Position numbers and translations under genes: made by a program
In this document: positions 7,752 through 15,312 of the stretch, piece by piece
How positions within the stretch are numbered: position 1 is the stretch's first letter
Layout of the letters: each line of letters begins with the position of its first letter
Assembly (NCBI GenBank): GCA_937934295.1
Contig: CALHAI010000005.1
Coordinates: 183,272-243,907 of the forward strand
Length of the DNA stretch: 60,636 nt
Reading direction: 5' to 3'
Origin: an uncultured Blastocatellia bacterium
Lineage (GTDB): Bacteria > Acidobacteriota > Blastocatellia > HR10
The notes under the pieces: model-generated
What the model saw: the letters and a program-made list of their open reading frames with translations, nothing else
Told to the model about the DNA's origin: nothing
Databases searched by the model: none

Positions 7752-10145
7752 TCAGAATTGGAACCGCAGGCCACCGTGCACCAGCCGCGGCAGTCCCGGC
7801 AGAATCCCGCGCGTTCGATCAGCGATGTAAAGACGATCGAAGAGATTCTTCACCGTGACGAAGAACGTCAGACCGCGTGACTCCACACGATAGTTCACCG
7901 TCAGGTTCCAAACTGTGTAGCCCGGTAAGAGTCCCCGTTGACCGTCGGGCGTCGACTCGACAGTGTTCAAATCGTCGCCGAATTGATCGCTCACATGAAC
8001 GGCTTCGAGGAGCGCATCGAAACCTTTCGGATGGACATATCCGAGCTGGAGGTTCATGAGGTGCTTCGGCGCGTAGGGAAGGCGATTGCCGCTCACGCTC
8101 ACGCTGCCGAATCCGGGAATGCTGCTCAGGCGCGTGCCGACGAACTTCGCCGTGGGGACATAGGTGTAAGCTGCGCGGACAGAGAGATTGTGCGTTGTCC
8201 TGAACAGCGATCCCATGTCCACGCGGCCGGTGAATTCCACGCCTTGATGGAGCGTCTCTCCGGCATTAGTGAAGGTCGCGCCGAGCCCGCCGGCGACGCT
8301 CGCCGGGACGATCTGATTCTCGAAATCCATGCGGAAGAAGGTGGCCTCCAGTTTCAAGCCGGAGACGGGCCAGCTTCGCACGCCCACTTCATAGGTCCAG
8401 CTCCGCTCGGGATCGAGATCAATCGTTCCCCCTGTGTTGTCAATGATGTCCTCGGTGCGCGGGGGAGCGAATCCGCGATGCGCCCCGCCAAAGATCGTCG
8501 TGTGCGACGCCGGAGCGAAGGTGAGGCCGATGCCCGGGATCACCTCCGTCAGATGCGTGTGCCCTGTGGCGCCCGCTCCGCGATTGGCCAGTCGGTTGGT
8601 GCGCTCATAGCGCACATGCTCCAGGCGTAAGCCCGGCGTGATCGTCCACCGACCAAGCAGAAACCGATGCTGGAGAAACCCCGAATAGGCCTGATTCTTT
8701 CGCTCATTGTCCTCAACGATGATGCCCGTGCGCGCCGTTGGCGCTTGGCCGTTCATCTGCTTGCGATCCTGCCGCTCGAAGTGTGCCCGGAAACCAAACT
8801 CGGTCTCACCCCGAACCCTCAAGATTCGGTCGAACGCTCGAATGCGCGGCTCGATCCCCCAGGTGTAATATTTGCGCAGCCGCCCTTCGTTGCCGCAGGT
8901 CGTCAATAGGTCTTCCATGCCTCGGCAGCCCGGATCGCCCCGCCGATTCGGCCGCTGATTGGAGTTGCTCGATTGCCGCCACCAATCGCGGAAGAACATC
9001 GAGCCGTAGAAGTTGGTCGTGAGCACGACCTCATTCCTCACGACATAGGCGTGAGTGACGGACGCTCCGTACCGATCTCCCAGGAAGCGATCATTCAGAA
9101 ATGGATTCTGACGCGGGTTGATGAGGTATTCATCGAGCCGCAGTCCCGAATAGGTCACCTGGGAGTTCTCGCCGTAGTAATTCCCTTTGATCGTCATGGC
9201 GTGCTTGGATCCGAGCGCCGTGACGATCTTGAGATTCGCATCATTGAGCCCGGTGCGCATGTTCTCGCGTGCCCCTTCACCTTGCTTGCGCATGTAATCG
9301 AGGAGCAGCCCCGTGCCTCCCCACGTCCCGCCATAGCTGAGGTGCCCATTGAGGTAATCGCGAGTGCCGCCAATGAGCGTCAGAGCACCACGTGGTTTCT
9401 CGGGAGGGTTCGGCGTGATGTAGTTGATGACGCCGCCGATGGTCATCGGGCCGTAGAGGATCTGGCCCGATCCTTTGATGACCTCGATGCTCTCGAACCG
9501 ATCCACCGGGGGATGGTAGTACGAGGCATTATCGCCGTAAGGGGCATAGGTGAGCGGGATGCCATCTTCCAGGAGCAAGACTTTCGTCGAGCGCGTGGGA
9601 TTGAGTCCGCGAATGCCGATGTTGGGCCGGAGGCCGAACCCCTCTTCCTCGCGCGCGAAGACGCCCGTGACCTTGCGCAGGGCCTCGTTCACCGTGAAGA
9701 CGCGACTCGCATCAAACGCCCGCCGATCCAGGATCTCCACTGAGCCCGGGATTCGCCGCAGGACTTCCGGCGTATCCACGATCGTGCCGGCCAAGACGAC
9801 GACTTCCTCCGCGACGGGCTGCGGCGAGAGCACGAACGTCAGCTCCAGGTGCGCCCCTGCGGTGAAGACGATATCGCGCGATTGGGAAGCAAACCCCTCG
9901 GCCGAGACGAGAATCCGATAGCGTCCGGGTCCGAGCCGCTCGAAGCGAAACTCACCAGCGTGATCCGTTCGCACCATGCGGTGAACACCAGCCGTTGGCT
10001 CCCAAAGCTGAATGACGGCCTCGGGGATAACCGCCCCCATCTGATCCGCGACTCGCCCGATGATCGTTCCGGTGCGCCCTTGCGCCAACCCCATTCCCAA
10101 AAGCATGAGTCCGATGAGCCCTCCCAATTGCAGGATCCGCGCCAT
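7752..10145 (-). CDS. TonB-dependent outer-membrane receptor with N-terminal carboxypeptidase-regulatory-like domain
   Basis: 797 residues: signal peptide (about 1-23), a carboxypeptidase-regulatory-like Ig-type domain (about 25-108), a plug domain (about 120-240, with NIGIRGL and IGGVINYITPNPP) and a beta-barrel ending in the terminal Phe expected for outer-membrane insertion. The plug and barrel resemble the ferric-dicitrate (FecA-like) branch, and a barrel loop has a Cys pair (GDPGC...TTC). The Ig-like N-terminal domain is common in Bacteroidota and Acidobacteriota receptors. A Fur-like palindrome lies just upstream, supporting an iron-chelate substrate, which is still an inference. No TonB/ExbBD genes are in the window. 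Confidence 0.93.
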   Translation of the reverse strand: MARILQLGGLIGLMLLGMGLAQGRTGTIIGRVADQMGAVIPEAVIQLWEPTAGVHRMVRTDHAGEFRFERLGPGRYRILVSAEGFASQSRDIVFTAGAHLELTFVLSPQPVAEEVVVLAGTIVDTPEVLRRIPGSVEILDRRAFDASRVFTVNEALRKVTGVFAREEEGFGLRPNIGIRGLNPTRSTKVLLLEDGIPLTYAPYGDNASYYHPPVDRFESIEVIKGSGQILYGPMTIGGVINYITPNPPEKPRGALTLIGGTRDYLNGHLSYGGTWGGTGLLLDYMRKQGEGARENMRTGLNDANLKIVTALGSKHAMTIKGNYYGENSQVTYSGLRLDEYLINPRQNPFLNDRFLGDRYGASVTHAYVVRNEVVLTTNFYGSMFFRDWWRQSSNSNQRPNRRGDPGCRGMEDLLTTCGNEGRLRKYYTWGIEPRIRAFDRILRVRGETEFGFRAHFERQDRKQMNGQAPTARTGIIVEDNERKNQAYSGFLQHRFLLGRWTITPGLRLEHVRYERTNRLANRGAGATGHTHLTEVIPGIGLTFAPASHTTIFGGAHRGFAPPRTEDIIDNTGGTIDLDPERSWTYEVGVRSWPVSGLKLEATFFRMDFENQIVPASVAGGLGATFTNAGETLHQGVEFTGRVDMGSLFRTTHNLSVRAAYTYVPTAKFVGTRLSSIPGFGSVSVSGNRLPYAPKHLMNLQLGYVHPKGFDALLEAVHVSDQFGDDLNTVESTPDGQRGLLPGYTVWNLTVNYRVESRGLTFFVTVKNLFDRLYIADRTRGILPGLPRLVHGGLRFQF

Positions 10146-10165
10146 GGTCCCCCTCCTTTAAGAAA

Positions 10166-10182
10166 TCGAAAACCATTTTCAA
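10166..10182. promoter_or_regulatory. Fur-like palindromic operator upstream of the TonB receptor
   Basis: On the minus strand the site reads TTGAAAATGGTTTTCGA, an imperfect palindrome (6 of 7 arm positions match) with the A/T-rich layout of Fur-family boxes. Partial symmetry extends to about 10162-10186. It lies 21-37 bases before the start codon, where a bound repressor would block transcription. Confidence 0.5.
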
Positions 10183-10284
10183 TTCCAAGAAAAGTCTAGC
10201 CCGGATCCGCCCGGCTGTCAACCCCTTTTTTCGCGCGCCTCGCCCGTGATGGGCTGAGCACAAGTGGCGGGAGAGACGAGGGAT

Positions 10285-10313
10285 TTGACATTGCTCCAGA
10301 CGTCTGTTAGCTT
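10285..10313 (+). promoter_or_regulatory. Probable sigma-70 promoter for the thiolase operon
   Basis: A perfect TTGACA (10285-10290), a 17-base spacer and a weak TAGCTT (10308-10313). It sits 31 bases before the thiolase ATG. AGACGTCT, an 8-base palindrome, lies inside the spacer (10298-10305). Confidence 0.6.
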
Positions 10314-10343
10314 AGCAACCGCTTGAACGAAAGGAGAACCGGG

Positions 10344-11525
10344 ATGAAGGAGGTCTTCATCTTAGGCGGCGCTCGAACGCCGATGGGCGAATATGGGGGG
10401 CGACTCAAGGACTTCACGGAGATCGAATTGGGAACAATCGCCGCGCGAGCTGCTCTCGAACGATCTCAGGTCGCGGCCAAAGAGATCGACCATGTCATCT
10501 TCGGGAACGTCCTCCAATCCTCGAGCCATGCCATCTACGGGGCTCGGCATGTCGGCTTGAAAGTGGGCGTGCCCATTGATCGTCCGGCCCTGACGGTCAA
10601 TCGGCTGTGTGGCTCGGGCATACAGGCGATCATCAGCGGCGCGCACATGATCCTGCTCGGAGAGGCGCGTCTGGTTCTGGCCGGGGGGATGGAGTCCATG
10701 TCCCAAGTGCCGTATGTCGTGCGCGGCGGGCGATGGGGATTGCGGCTTGGCCACGCGCAGCTGGAGGATCATCTTTGGGCCTCTCTGTACGATAGCTTCT
10801 GTGGATATATGATGGCGCAGACGGCCGAGAATCTGGCTCGGCAGATGAACATCTCGCGCGAGGAGCAAGACGAGTTCGCCCTGCTCAGTCAGCGCCGAGC
10901 CACCGCCGCGCGCCAAGCCGGGAAGTTTCAGGAGGAGATCGTTCCCATTGAGGTGAAGACCAAAGAGGGGATTGAACTCTTCGATTTCGACGATCACATG
11001 CGTCCGGATACGACGCTGGAAGCGCTCGCTCGATTGAAACCCGCCTTCTCCCCTGACGGATGCGTGACGGCAGGGAACGCCTCGGGAATCGTGGATGGAG
11101 CTGCGGCCGTTATCCTCGGAGATGAGGAAGCGATTCGCTCTCGCGAGGTGAGGCCTCTTGGGCGCATCGTCTCCTGGGGGATCGTCGGCGTCGACCCGGC
11201 CATCATGGGCATCGGTCCGGTCCCGGCCTCGCAGCAGGCCTTGAAGAGAGCGGGGCTGAAGCTGGAGGACATGGATCTCATCGAGATCAACGAAGCGTTC
11301 GCCGCGCAATACTTAGCCGTGGAGAAGGCGCTTGGACTCGATCGTGAGCGGACGAACGTCAACGGCGGGGCCATTGCTCTTGGTCATCCCCTGGGAGCGA
11401 CGGGCACGCGGTTGGTGCTGACGCTGCTTCTGGAATTACGCCGCCGCCGAAAACGATATGGGCTCGCGAGCGCGTGCATCGGTGGAGGACAGGGCATCGC
11501 CCTCATTATCGAAGCGCTCACCTGA
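10344..11525 (+). CDS. Acetyl-CoA acetyltransferase (thiolase II family)
   Basis: 393 residues, normal for biosynthetic or degradative thiolases. The nucleophile Cys89 lies in NRLCGSG, followed by GNASGIVDGAAA, NGGAIALGHPLGATG (catalytic His) and the C-terminal CIGGGQG (second catalytic Cys). The start at 10344 was chosen because AAAGGAG precedes it; a GTG/ATG further upstream would add 7 unconserved residues. It condenses two acetyl-CoA to acetoacetyl-CoA or does the reverse. It is first in a plus-strand set with hbd and crotonase genes, which supports the acetoacetyl-CoA/butyryl-CoA role. Confidence 0.93.
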   Translation: MKEVFILGGARTPMGEYGGRLKDFTEIELGTIAARAALERSQVAAKEIDHVIFGNVLQSSSHAIYGARHVGLKVGVPIDRPALTVNRLCGSGIQAIISGAHMILLGEARLVLAGGMESMSQVPYVVRGGRWGLRLGHAQLEDHLWASLYDSFCGYMMAQTAENLARQMNISREEQDEFALLSQRRATAARQAGKFQEEIVPIEVKTKEGIELFDFDDHMRPDTTLEALARLKPAFSPDGCVTAGNASGIVDGAAAVILGDEEAIRSREVRPLGRIVSWGIVGVDPAIMGIGPVPASQQALKRAGLKLEDMDLIEINEAFAAQYLAVEKALGLDRERTNVNGGAIALGHPLGATGTRLVLTLLLELRRRRKRYGLASACIGGGQGIALIIEALT

Positions 11526-11550
11526 AGCGCTTCGGGAAAGGAGCGCATCT

Positions 11551-12894
11551 ATGCAGAAGTACGCGAAGTGGAAGGCAGGTCAATGTGCGGTCGCGAGCCT
11601 CCTTCTGCTCACCGCTTTCAGCTGGGCTTGGGCTCAGAATCAGCGGCCGCTTTTAGGAACTCGGCGAACGGGGGTGGAGGCGACGCGCGACACCACGCTC
11701 GACATCGCGCTGCCGAGCGGATTCGTCCTCTCGGGTAAGGTCCTGGTGGACGATCCCATCTCGGTCATCGGGAGTGCGGTGCTCGCGCGATCTGACGATC
11801 GGGTCTTCGCTGGAGGAGTGACCTTCTCCCCCATCGATCTGGCGGCGACCTATCGCCTCGTGCTGCCGGCTGGAACCTATCGGTTATCTCTCCAGCGTTT
11901 GGTCCTCGACGATTCTGAAGAGGGTGAAGAGGCAGTGCTCTTTGTCGTCTCCGATCTTTCCCGAACAGTCGCGATCACGTCGGATCGCACGCTGGACATC
12001 ACTCCTCCCGAACTTCCTGAGCCCCTCTCCCTCTCGGGCCGAATCACGAGTCCGGGGAGATTTCCGGCGAAAGGCTTCCTCTCTTTCTACTCTGCTGAGG
12101 GGACTGTCTTGGCGATGGTGCCGTTTGACCCGACGTATCGGGCACGGCTCCTGCCTGGGTCGTACACGGTTATGGCCCAGATCACCAATCCCGATATGGA
12201 GGATGGAGATTACACAGTGGTTCGCCTAGGAGAAATCAGCGTGAGTGCCTCGGGCACTCAAGACTTCGTGCTTCCGGAGGCGGTAGAGCTTTCCGGAAGG
12301 GTGACGCGGGCGACGGGGCAGCCGGCCGTCCCCTCCATAGTGTGGGCGGTGGCGACAGCGGACCTCGCTAACCTCCCCACGGATGAGCAGTGGCTGTGCA
12401 GAGGTACCGAAGTGCTCCCGCTCCTCGACCTCCCACGTGTAACGAGCGCCATGACCTCGATTCCCGAAGGGAGCGCGACGGGTGCGTATCGTCTGTTACT
12501 CGTACCGGGGGCGTACTTGCTGAACGCGAGCGTGGATCTCGATCCCAAGGACCCGACGAATCCCGTGCTCATTTTTCCCTTCCTCGAACGCTCGATCACG
12601 GCGGATGCGACGCAAGACTTCACTATGCCTCCGCTTCCCCCTTTCGTCGTCCTCTTGGGACAGATCACCGATGAGCGGGGCCAGCCGGTTGCTCGCGCAC
12701 TCATCTCCGCCAGCACAGGCGCGCTCGGTGGGACGCCGAATGCGGCTTTCACCGCCAGGACGGAAGCCGATGCGCAGGGGCGATACCGGCTTCGTCTCCT
12801 CAGCGGGACGGCGTATCGGATCATCGCCTGTCCCCCCCTGTCTTCTCCCGCGCCATCGCTGGGACGGTACACCCGTTGGCGCTCACCGTTCTGA
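11551..12894 (+). CDS. Secreted protein of repeated carboxypeptidase-regulatory-like beta domains
   Basis: 447 residues starting at an ATG behind GGAAAGGAG, with a signal peptide ending near AWAQ (about 29). The rest has five or six modules with motifs such as LSGKV, LSGRI, LSGRV and LLGQI, followed by TYRLVLPAGTYRL- or YRLLLVPGAYLL-type strands: the pattern of transthyretin/carboxypeptidase-regulatory folds. The function is unknown, probably surface or extracellular. It sits between thiolase and hbd although it has no metabolic relation to them. The last codons follow a run of seven C (12832-12838). In the +1 frame the protein would continue more naturally to a TAA at about 12920, so a frameshift or sequence error is possible there. 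Confidence 0.8.
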   Translation: MQKYAKWKAGQCAVASLLLLTAFSWAWAQNQRPLLGTRRTGVEATRDTTLDIALPSGFVLSGKVLVDDPISVIGSAVLARSDDRVFAGGVTFSPIDLAATYRLVLPAGTYRLSLQRLVLDDSEEGEEAVLFVVSDLSRTVAITSDRTLDITPPELPEPLSLSGRITSPGRFPAKGFLSFYSAEGTVLAMVPFDPTYRARLLPGSYTVMAQITNPDMEDGDYTVVRLGEISVSASGTQDFVLPEAVELSGRVTRATGQPAVPSIVWAVATADLANLPTDEQWLCRGTEVLPLLDLPRVTSAMTSIPEGSATGAYRLLLVPGAYLLNASVDLDPKDPTNPVLIFPFLERSITADATQDFTMPPLPPFVVLLGQITDERGQPVARALISASTGALGGTPNAAFTARTEADAQGRYRLRLLSGTAYRIIACPPLSSPAPSLGRYTRWRSPF

Positions 12895-12977
12895 ATCCCC
12901 TCCGATTGGTCCCCAACTAACGGGAGGGGCGATGCGCGCACATCCGGAGAATCCTGGAATGCAAGGAGGATAGAGCC

Positions 12978-13865
12978 ATGACGATCCGAAAGGTTGGCGT
13001 CGTCGGTTGCGGTCTCATGGGCTCGGGCATCGCCCAGGTGGCGGCTATGTCCGGGTATGAGACACTCGTCTCCGATGTCTCGGAAGAGATCTTGCAAAAA
13101 GGCTTCGGCCGCATCGAGGACTCGCTCTCGAAATTCGTCGAAAAAGGGACGCTCTCCGCCGAGCAGAGACAGGAGACGCTTGCTCGGTTGAAGCGGACCC
13201 TTCGTGTGGAGGATTATACCGACTGCGACATCGTCATCGAGGCGATCATCGAGAATGTTCAGGCGAAGAAAGATCTGTTCGCGCAACTCGACCGGATCTG
13301 CAAGCCGGAGGCGATCCTGGCGAGCAATACCTCCTCGATCTCGATCACCGAGATGGCGGCCGTCTTGACGCCCGAACGTCAACGGCGATTCCTGGGTTTG
13401 CACTTCTTCAATCCCGTCCCCCTGATGAAGCTTGTGGAGGTCATCCCCTCGCTCTTCACCAATGAGGAGATCGTCGCGCGCGCGACGGAATTCGCCAAGA
13501 GTCTGGGGAAGACGCCCGTGCGTGCGAAGGACCGCGTGGGGTTCATCGCCAATCGGCTCTTGGTCCCGTATCTCATTGATGCCGTGCGCGCCCTCGAAGA
13601 GGGTGTCGGATCCATCGAGGACATAGATGCGACGATGAAACTCGGTTGCAATCATCCGATGGGGCCATTCACGCTTCTGGACTTCGTCGGCTTGGATACG
13701 ACCTACTACATCGCCAACATCATGTACGAGGAGTATAAGGACCCGCGTTTTGCGCCTCCGCCGCTTTTGAAGCAGATGGTGCTGGCTGGATGGCATGGGC
13801 GGAAGACGGGGCGGGGATTCTACGACTATACGGATCCGAAGAATCCGAAGCCGATGAAGTTCTGA
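12978..13865 (+). CDS. hbd: 3-hydroxybutyryl-CoA dehydrogenase
   Basis: 295 residues, close to the 280-290 of the short bacterial enzymes. The N-terminal NAD-binding motif is GCGLMGSG (about 10-17); the catalytic His lies in GLHFFNPVPLMKLVEV (about 140) with the partner Glu about ten residues later. The helical C-terminal domain has DRVGFIANRLLVPYL and ends in GRKTGRGFYDY. It interconverts acetoacetyl-CoA and (S)-3-hydroxybutyryl-CoA. AAGGAGG precedes the start. Flanked by the secreted repeat protein and crotonase, and fed by the thiolase two genes upstream. Confidence 0.95.
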   Translation: MTIRKVGVVGCGLMGSGIAQVAAMSGYETLVSDVSEEILQKGFGRIEDSLSKFVEKGTLSAEQRQETLARLKRTLRVEDYTDCDIVIEAIIENVQAKKDLFAQLDRICKPEAILASNTSSISITEMAAVLTPERQRRFLGLHFFNPVPLMKLVEVIPSLFTNEEIVARATEFAKSLGKTPVRAKDRVGFIANRLLVPYLIDAVRALEEGVGSIEDIDATMKLGCNHPMGPFTLLDFVGLDTTYYIANIMYEEYKDPRFAPPPLLKQMVLAGWHGRKTGRGFYDYTDPKNPKPMKF

Positions 13866-13878
13866 TGAGCGGGTCTCA

Positions 13879-13909
13879 GCCTCGGCGTTCCACAGAGAAA
13901 GGCCGAGGC
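13879..13909 (+). repeat. Intergenic hairpin between hbd and crotonase
   Basis: GCCTCGGC (13879-13886) and GCCGAGGC (13902-13909) form a perfect 8-bp stem with a 15-base loop. No T-run follows, so it is more likely an mRNA processing or stability hairpin than a terminator. Confidence 0.45.
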
Positions 13910-13949
13910 CGACGTCGGCGCCTCGCGATGGGGTGGAAAGGAGGGCTTC

Positions 13950-14732
13950 ATGCCGTACCAATATCTCCTGTACGAGAAGCGGGAGCAAATCGGCTATGTC
14001 ACGATTAATCGGCCGGAGAAGCTGAACGCCTTGAATGCGGCGACGGTGCGCGAGCTGTGGGACGTCTTTCACGAGACTGCCCACGATGACGAAGTGGGCG
14101 TCGTCATCCTGACGGGAGCGGGAGACAAAGCCTTCGTGGCCGGGGCGGACATCGCCGAATTGGCCGAGCAGACGCCCATTCGCGGGAGAGAGACGGCGCG
14201 CTTCGGGCAACAGTTGCTCTCGTTCATCGAACGCTTGGGAAAACCGGTGATCGCGGCCATCAATGGCTACGCGCTCGGCGGGGGATGCGAACTGGCGATG
14301 GCCTGCACGATTCGCATCGCCTCGGAGAATGCGAAGCTGGGGCAACCGGAGGTGAGGCTCGGGCTCATTCCCGGCTACGGCGGGACGCAGCGTTTGGCCC
14401 GCTTGATCGGGAGGGGGCGCGCGTTAGAGTTGCTTCTGACAGGCGAGATGATCTCGGCGGAAGAGGCCTATCGTCTCGGCTTAGTCAATCGCGTCACGAG
14501 CCGCGAAGAGCTGATGCCGACGGCCGAGAAGATCGCACGTCAGATCCTCAACAACGCTCCGCTGGCCGTTCGGTTTTGTCTTGAGGCCGTCACGGCCGGA
14601 CTGGAGATGCCCCTTGAGGAGGCGCTTCTTCTGGAAGCCACGCTGTTCGGGCTGTGCGCGGCGACGGAAGATTTCCGCGAGGGGACGCGCGCATTCCTGG
14701 AGAAGCGGCCAGCTCAATTCAAAGGCCAATAA
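13950..14732 (+). CDS. Enoyl-CoA hydratase / crotonase
   Basis: 260 residues, the standard crotonase length. It has the oxyanion-hole segment AFVAGADIAEL (about 64-74), NGYALGGGCELAMA with the first catalytic Glu (about 114) and QPEVRLGLIPGYGGTQRL with the second (about 134). It hydrates crotonyl-CoA to 3-hydroxybutyryl-CoA or the reverse. AAAGGAGG lies before the ATG. Last gene of the thiolase-hbd-crotonase set. With ptb-buk nearby, the missing step in the window is crotonyl-CoA to butyryl-CoA. A general beta-oxidation role is also possible. Confidence 0.94.
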   Translation: MPYQYLLYEKREQIGYVTINRPEKLNALNAATVRELWDVFHETAHDDEVGVVILTGAGDKAFVAGADIAELAEQTPIRGRETARFGQQLLSFIERLGKPVIAAINGYALGGGCELAMACTIRIASENAKLGQPEVRLGLIPGYGGTQRLARLIGRGRALELLLTGEMISAEEAYRLGLVNRVTSREELMPTAEKIARQILNNAPLAVRFCLEAVTAGLEMPLEEALLLEATLFGLCAATEDFREGTRAFLEKRPAQFKGQ

Positions 14733-14734
14733 TG

Positions 14735-14753
14735 CTCTCGCTCGAAGCGAGAG
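14735..14753. terminator. Bidirectional hairpin between converging crotonase and PII-like genes
   Basis: CTCTCGCT (14735-14742) and AGCGAGAG (14746-14753) make a perfect 8-bp stem with a 3-base loop, 3 bases after the crotonase stop. There is no T-tract on either side, so termination may be inefficient or Rho-assisted. Confidence 0.5.
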
Positions 14754-14778
14754 ATCGAAGGGCGGCGAAGCCGCGCGC

Positions 14779-15117
14779 TCACACGGCAGCGTCGTCCTCT
14801 TCTCCGGTCACGATGCTGATGGCCCGCTCAATGGGCGCGATGAAGATCTTCCCGTCGCCAGGACGCCCTGTGTGCGCAGCCCGTTGGATCGTCCGAGCAA
14901 TCGTCTCCGCCTCGGCGTCGCGGCAGACGATCTCCAACCGGACTTTCACGCTGAACTGGCGCACGACGCCCGAGGGGCTTTCGCGCAAGAGCTGAGCGCG
15001 TCCGCGACCGAATCCGCGAACCTCGCTGAGCGAGAGCCCGCGCACGGGGAGATGATCCAAGGCCTCCAAGACTCGCTCCACGTGTTGGGGCGGAATGAAC
15101 GCGATGACGCACTTCAT
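14779..15117 (-). CDS. PII-family signalling protein with divergent T-loop
   Basis: 112 residues from the ATG at 15117 (an ATG 12 bases upstream adds MARI). The ferredoxin-like PII fold is clear: GFGRGR at the T-loop base (about 36-41), the B-loop TGRPGDGKIF (about 83-92) for nucleotide binding, and a C-terminal TGE. Differences from GlnB/GlnK: the T-loop lacks the Tyr51 uridylylation site and the Gln39 position is not conserved; the C-loop Arg before TGE is Val. No amtB or glnA is adjacent. It probably binds a nucleotide but is not regulated by uridylylation. The target is unknown. Confidence 0.85.
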   Translation of the reverse strand: MKCVIAFIPPQHVERVLEALDHLPVRGLSLSEVRGFGRGRAQLLRESPSGVVRQFSVKVRLEIVCRDAEAETIARTIQRAAHTGRPGDGKIFIAPIERAISIVTGEEDDAAV

Positions 15118-15244
15118 AATCCTCGCCATCCGAATAGAGAGGCTATCGCTCGATTGCTTGCTGTCAAGTAGACAATGTTAGCGCATCCACCAGGGGCCCA
15201 CAAGCCGCGGCGTTTGAAGGGCGGAGAAGTTCGTCAAGCGCTCC

Positions 15245-15275
15245 TTGACGACCGACCACAAGATTTTGGTATAGT
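15245..15275 (+). promoter_or_regulatory. Possible dnaE promoter with extended -10
   Basis: TTGACG (15245-15250) and TATAGT (15270-15275) are 19 bases apart, longer than optimal. A TGG immediately before TATAGT gives an extended -10 that could compensate. The dnaE ATG is 37 bases downstream. Confidence 0.5.
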
Positions 15276-15312
15276 AGGAACCGTCAAGCCCATGGGCTTG
15301 GGGGGCAGGGCG

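Noticed and set aside
12258..14345. 695-codon antisense open frame across the secreted protein, hbd and crotonase genes
   Set aside because: It spans three independent real genes in opposite orientation and has no recognisable domain.
15175..15312. Longer DnaE N-terminus using upstream in-frame starts
   Set aside because: The extra residues are unconserved, and the PHP domain begins within a few residues of the ATG at 15313. The predicted promoter lies inside the extension.
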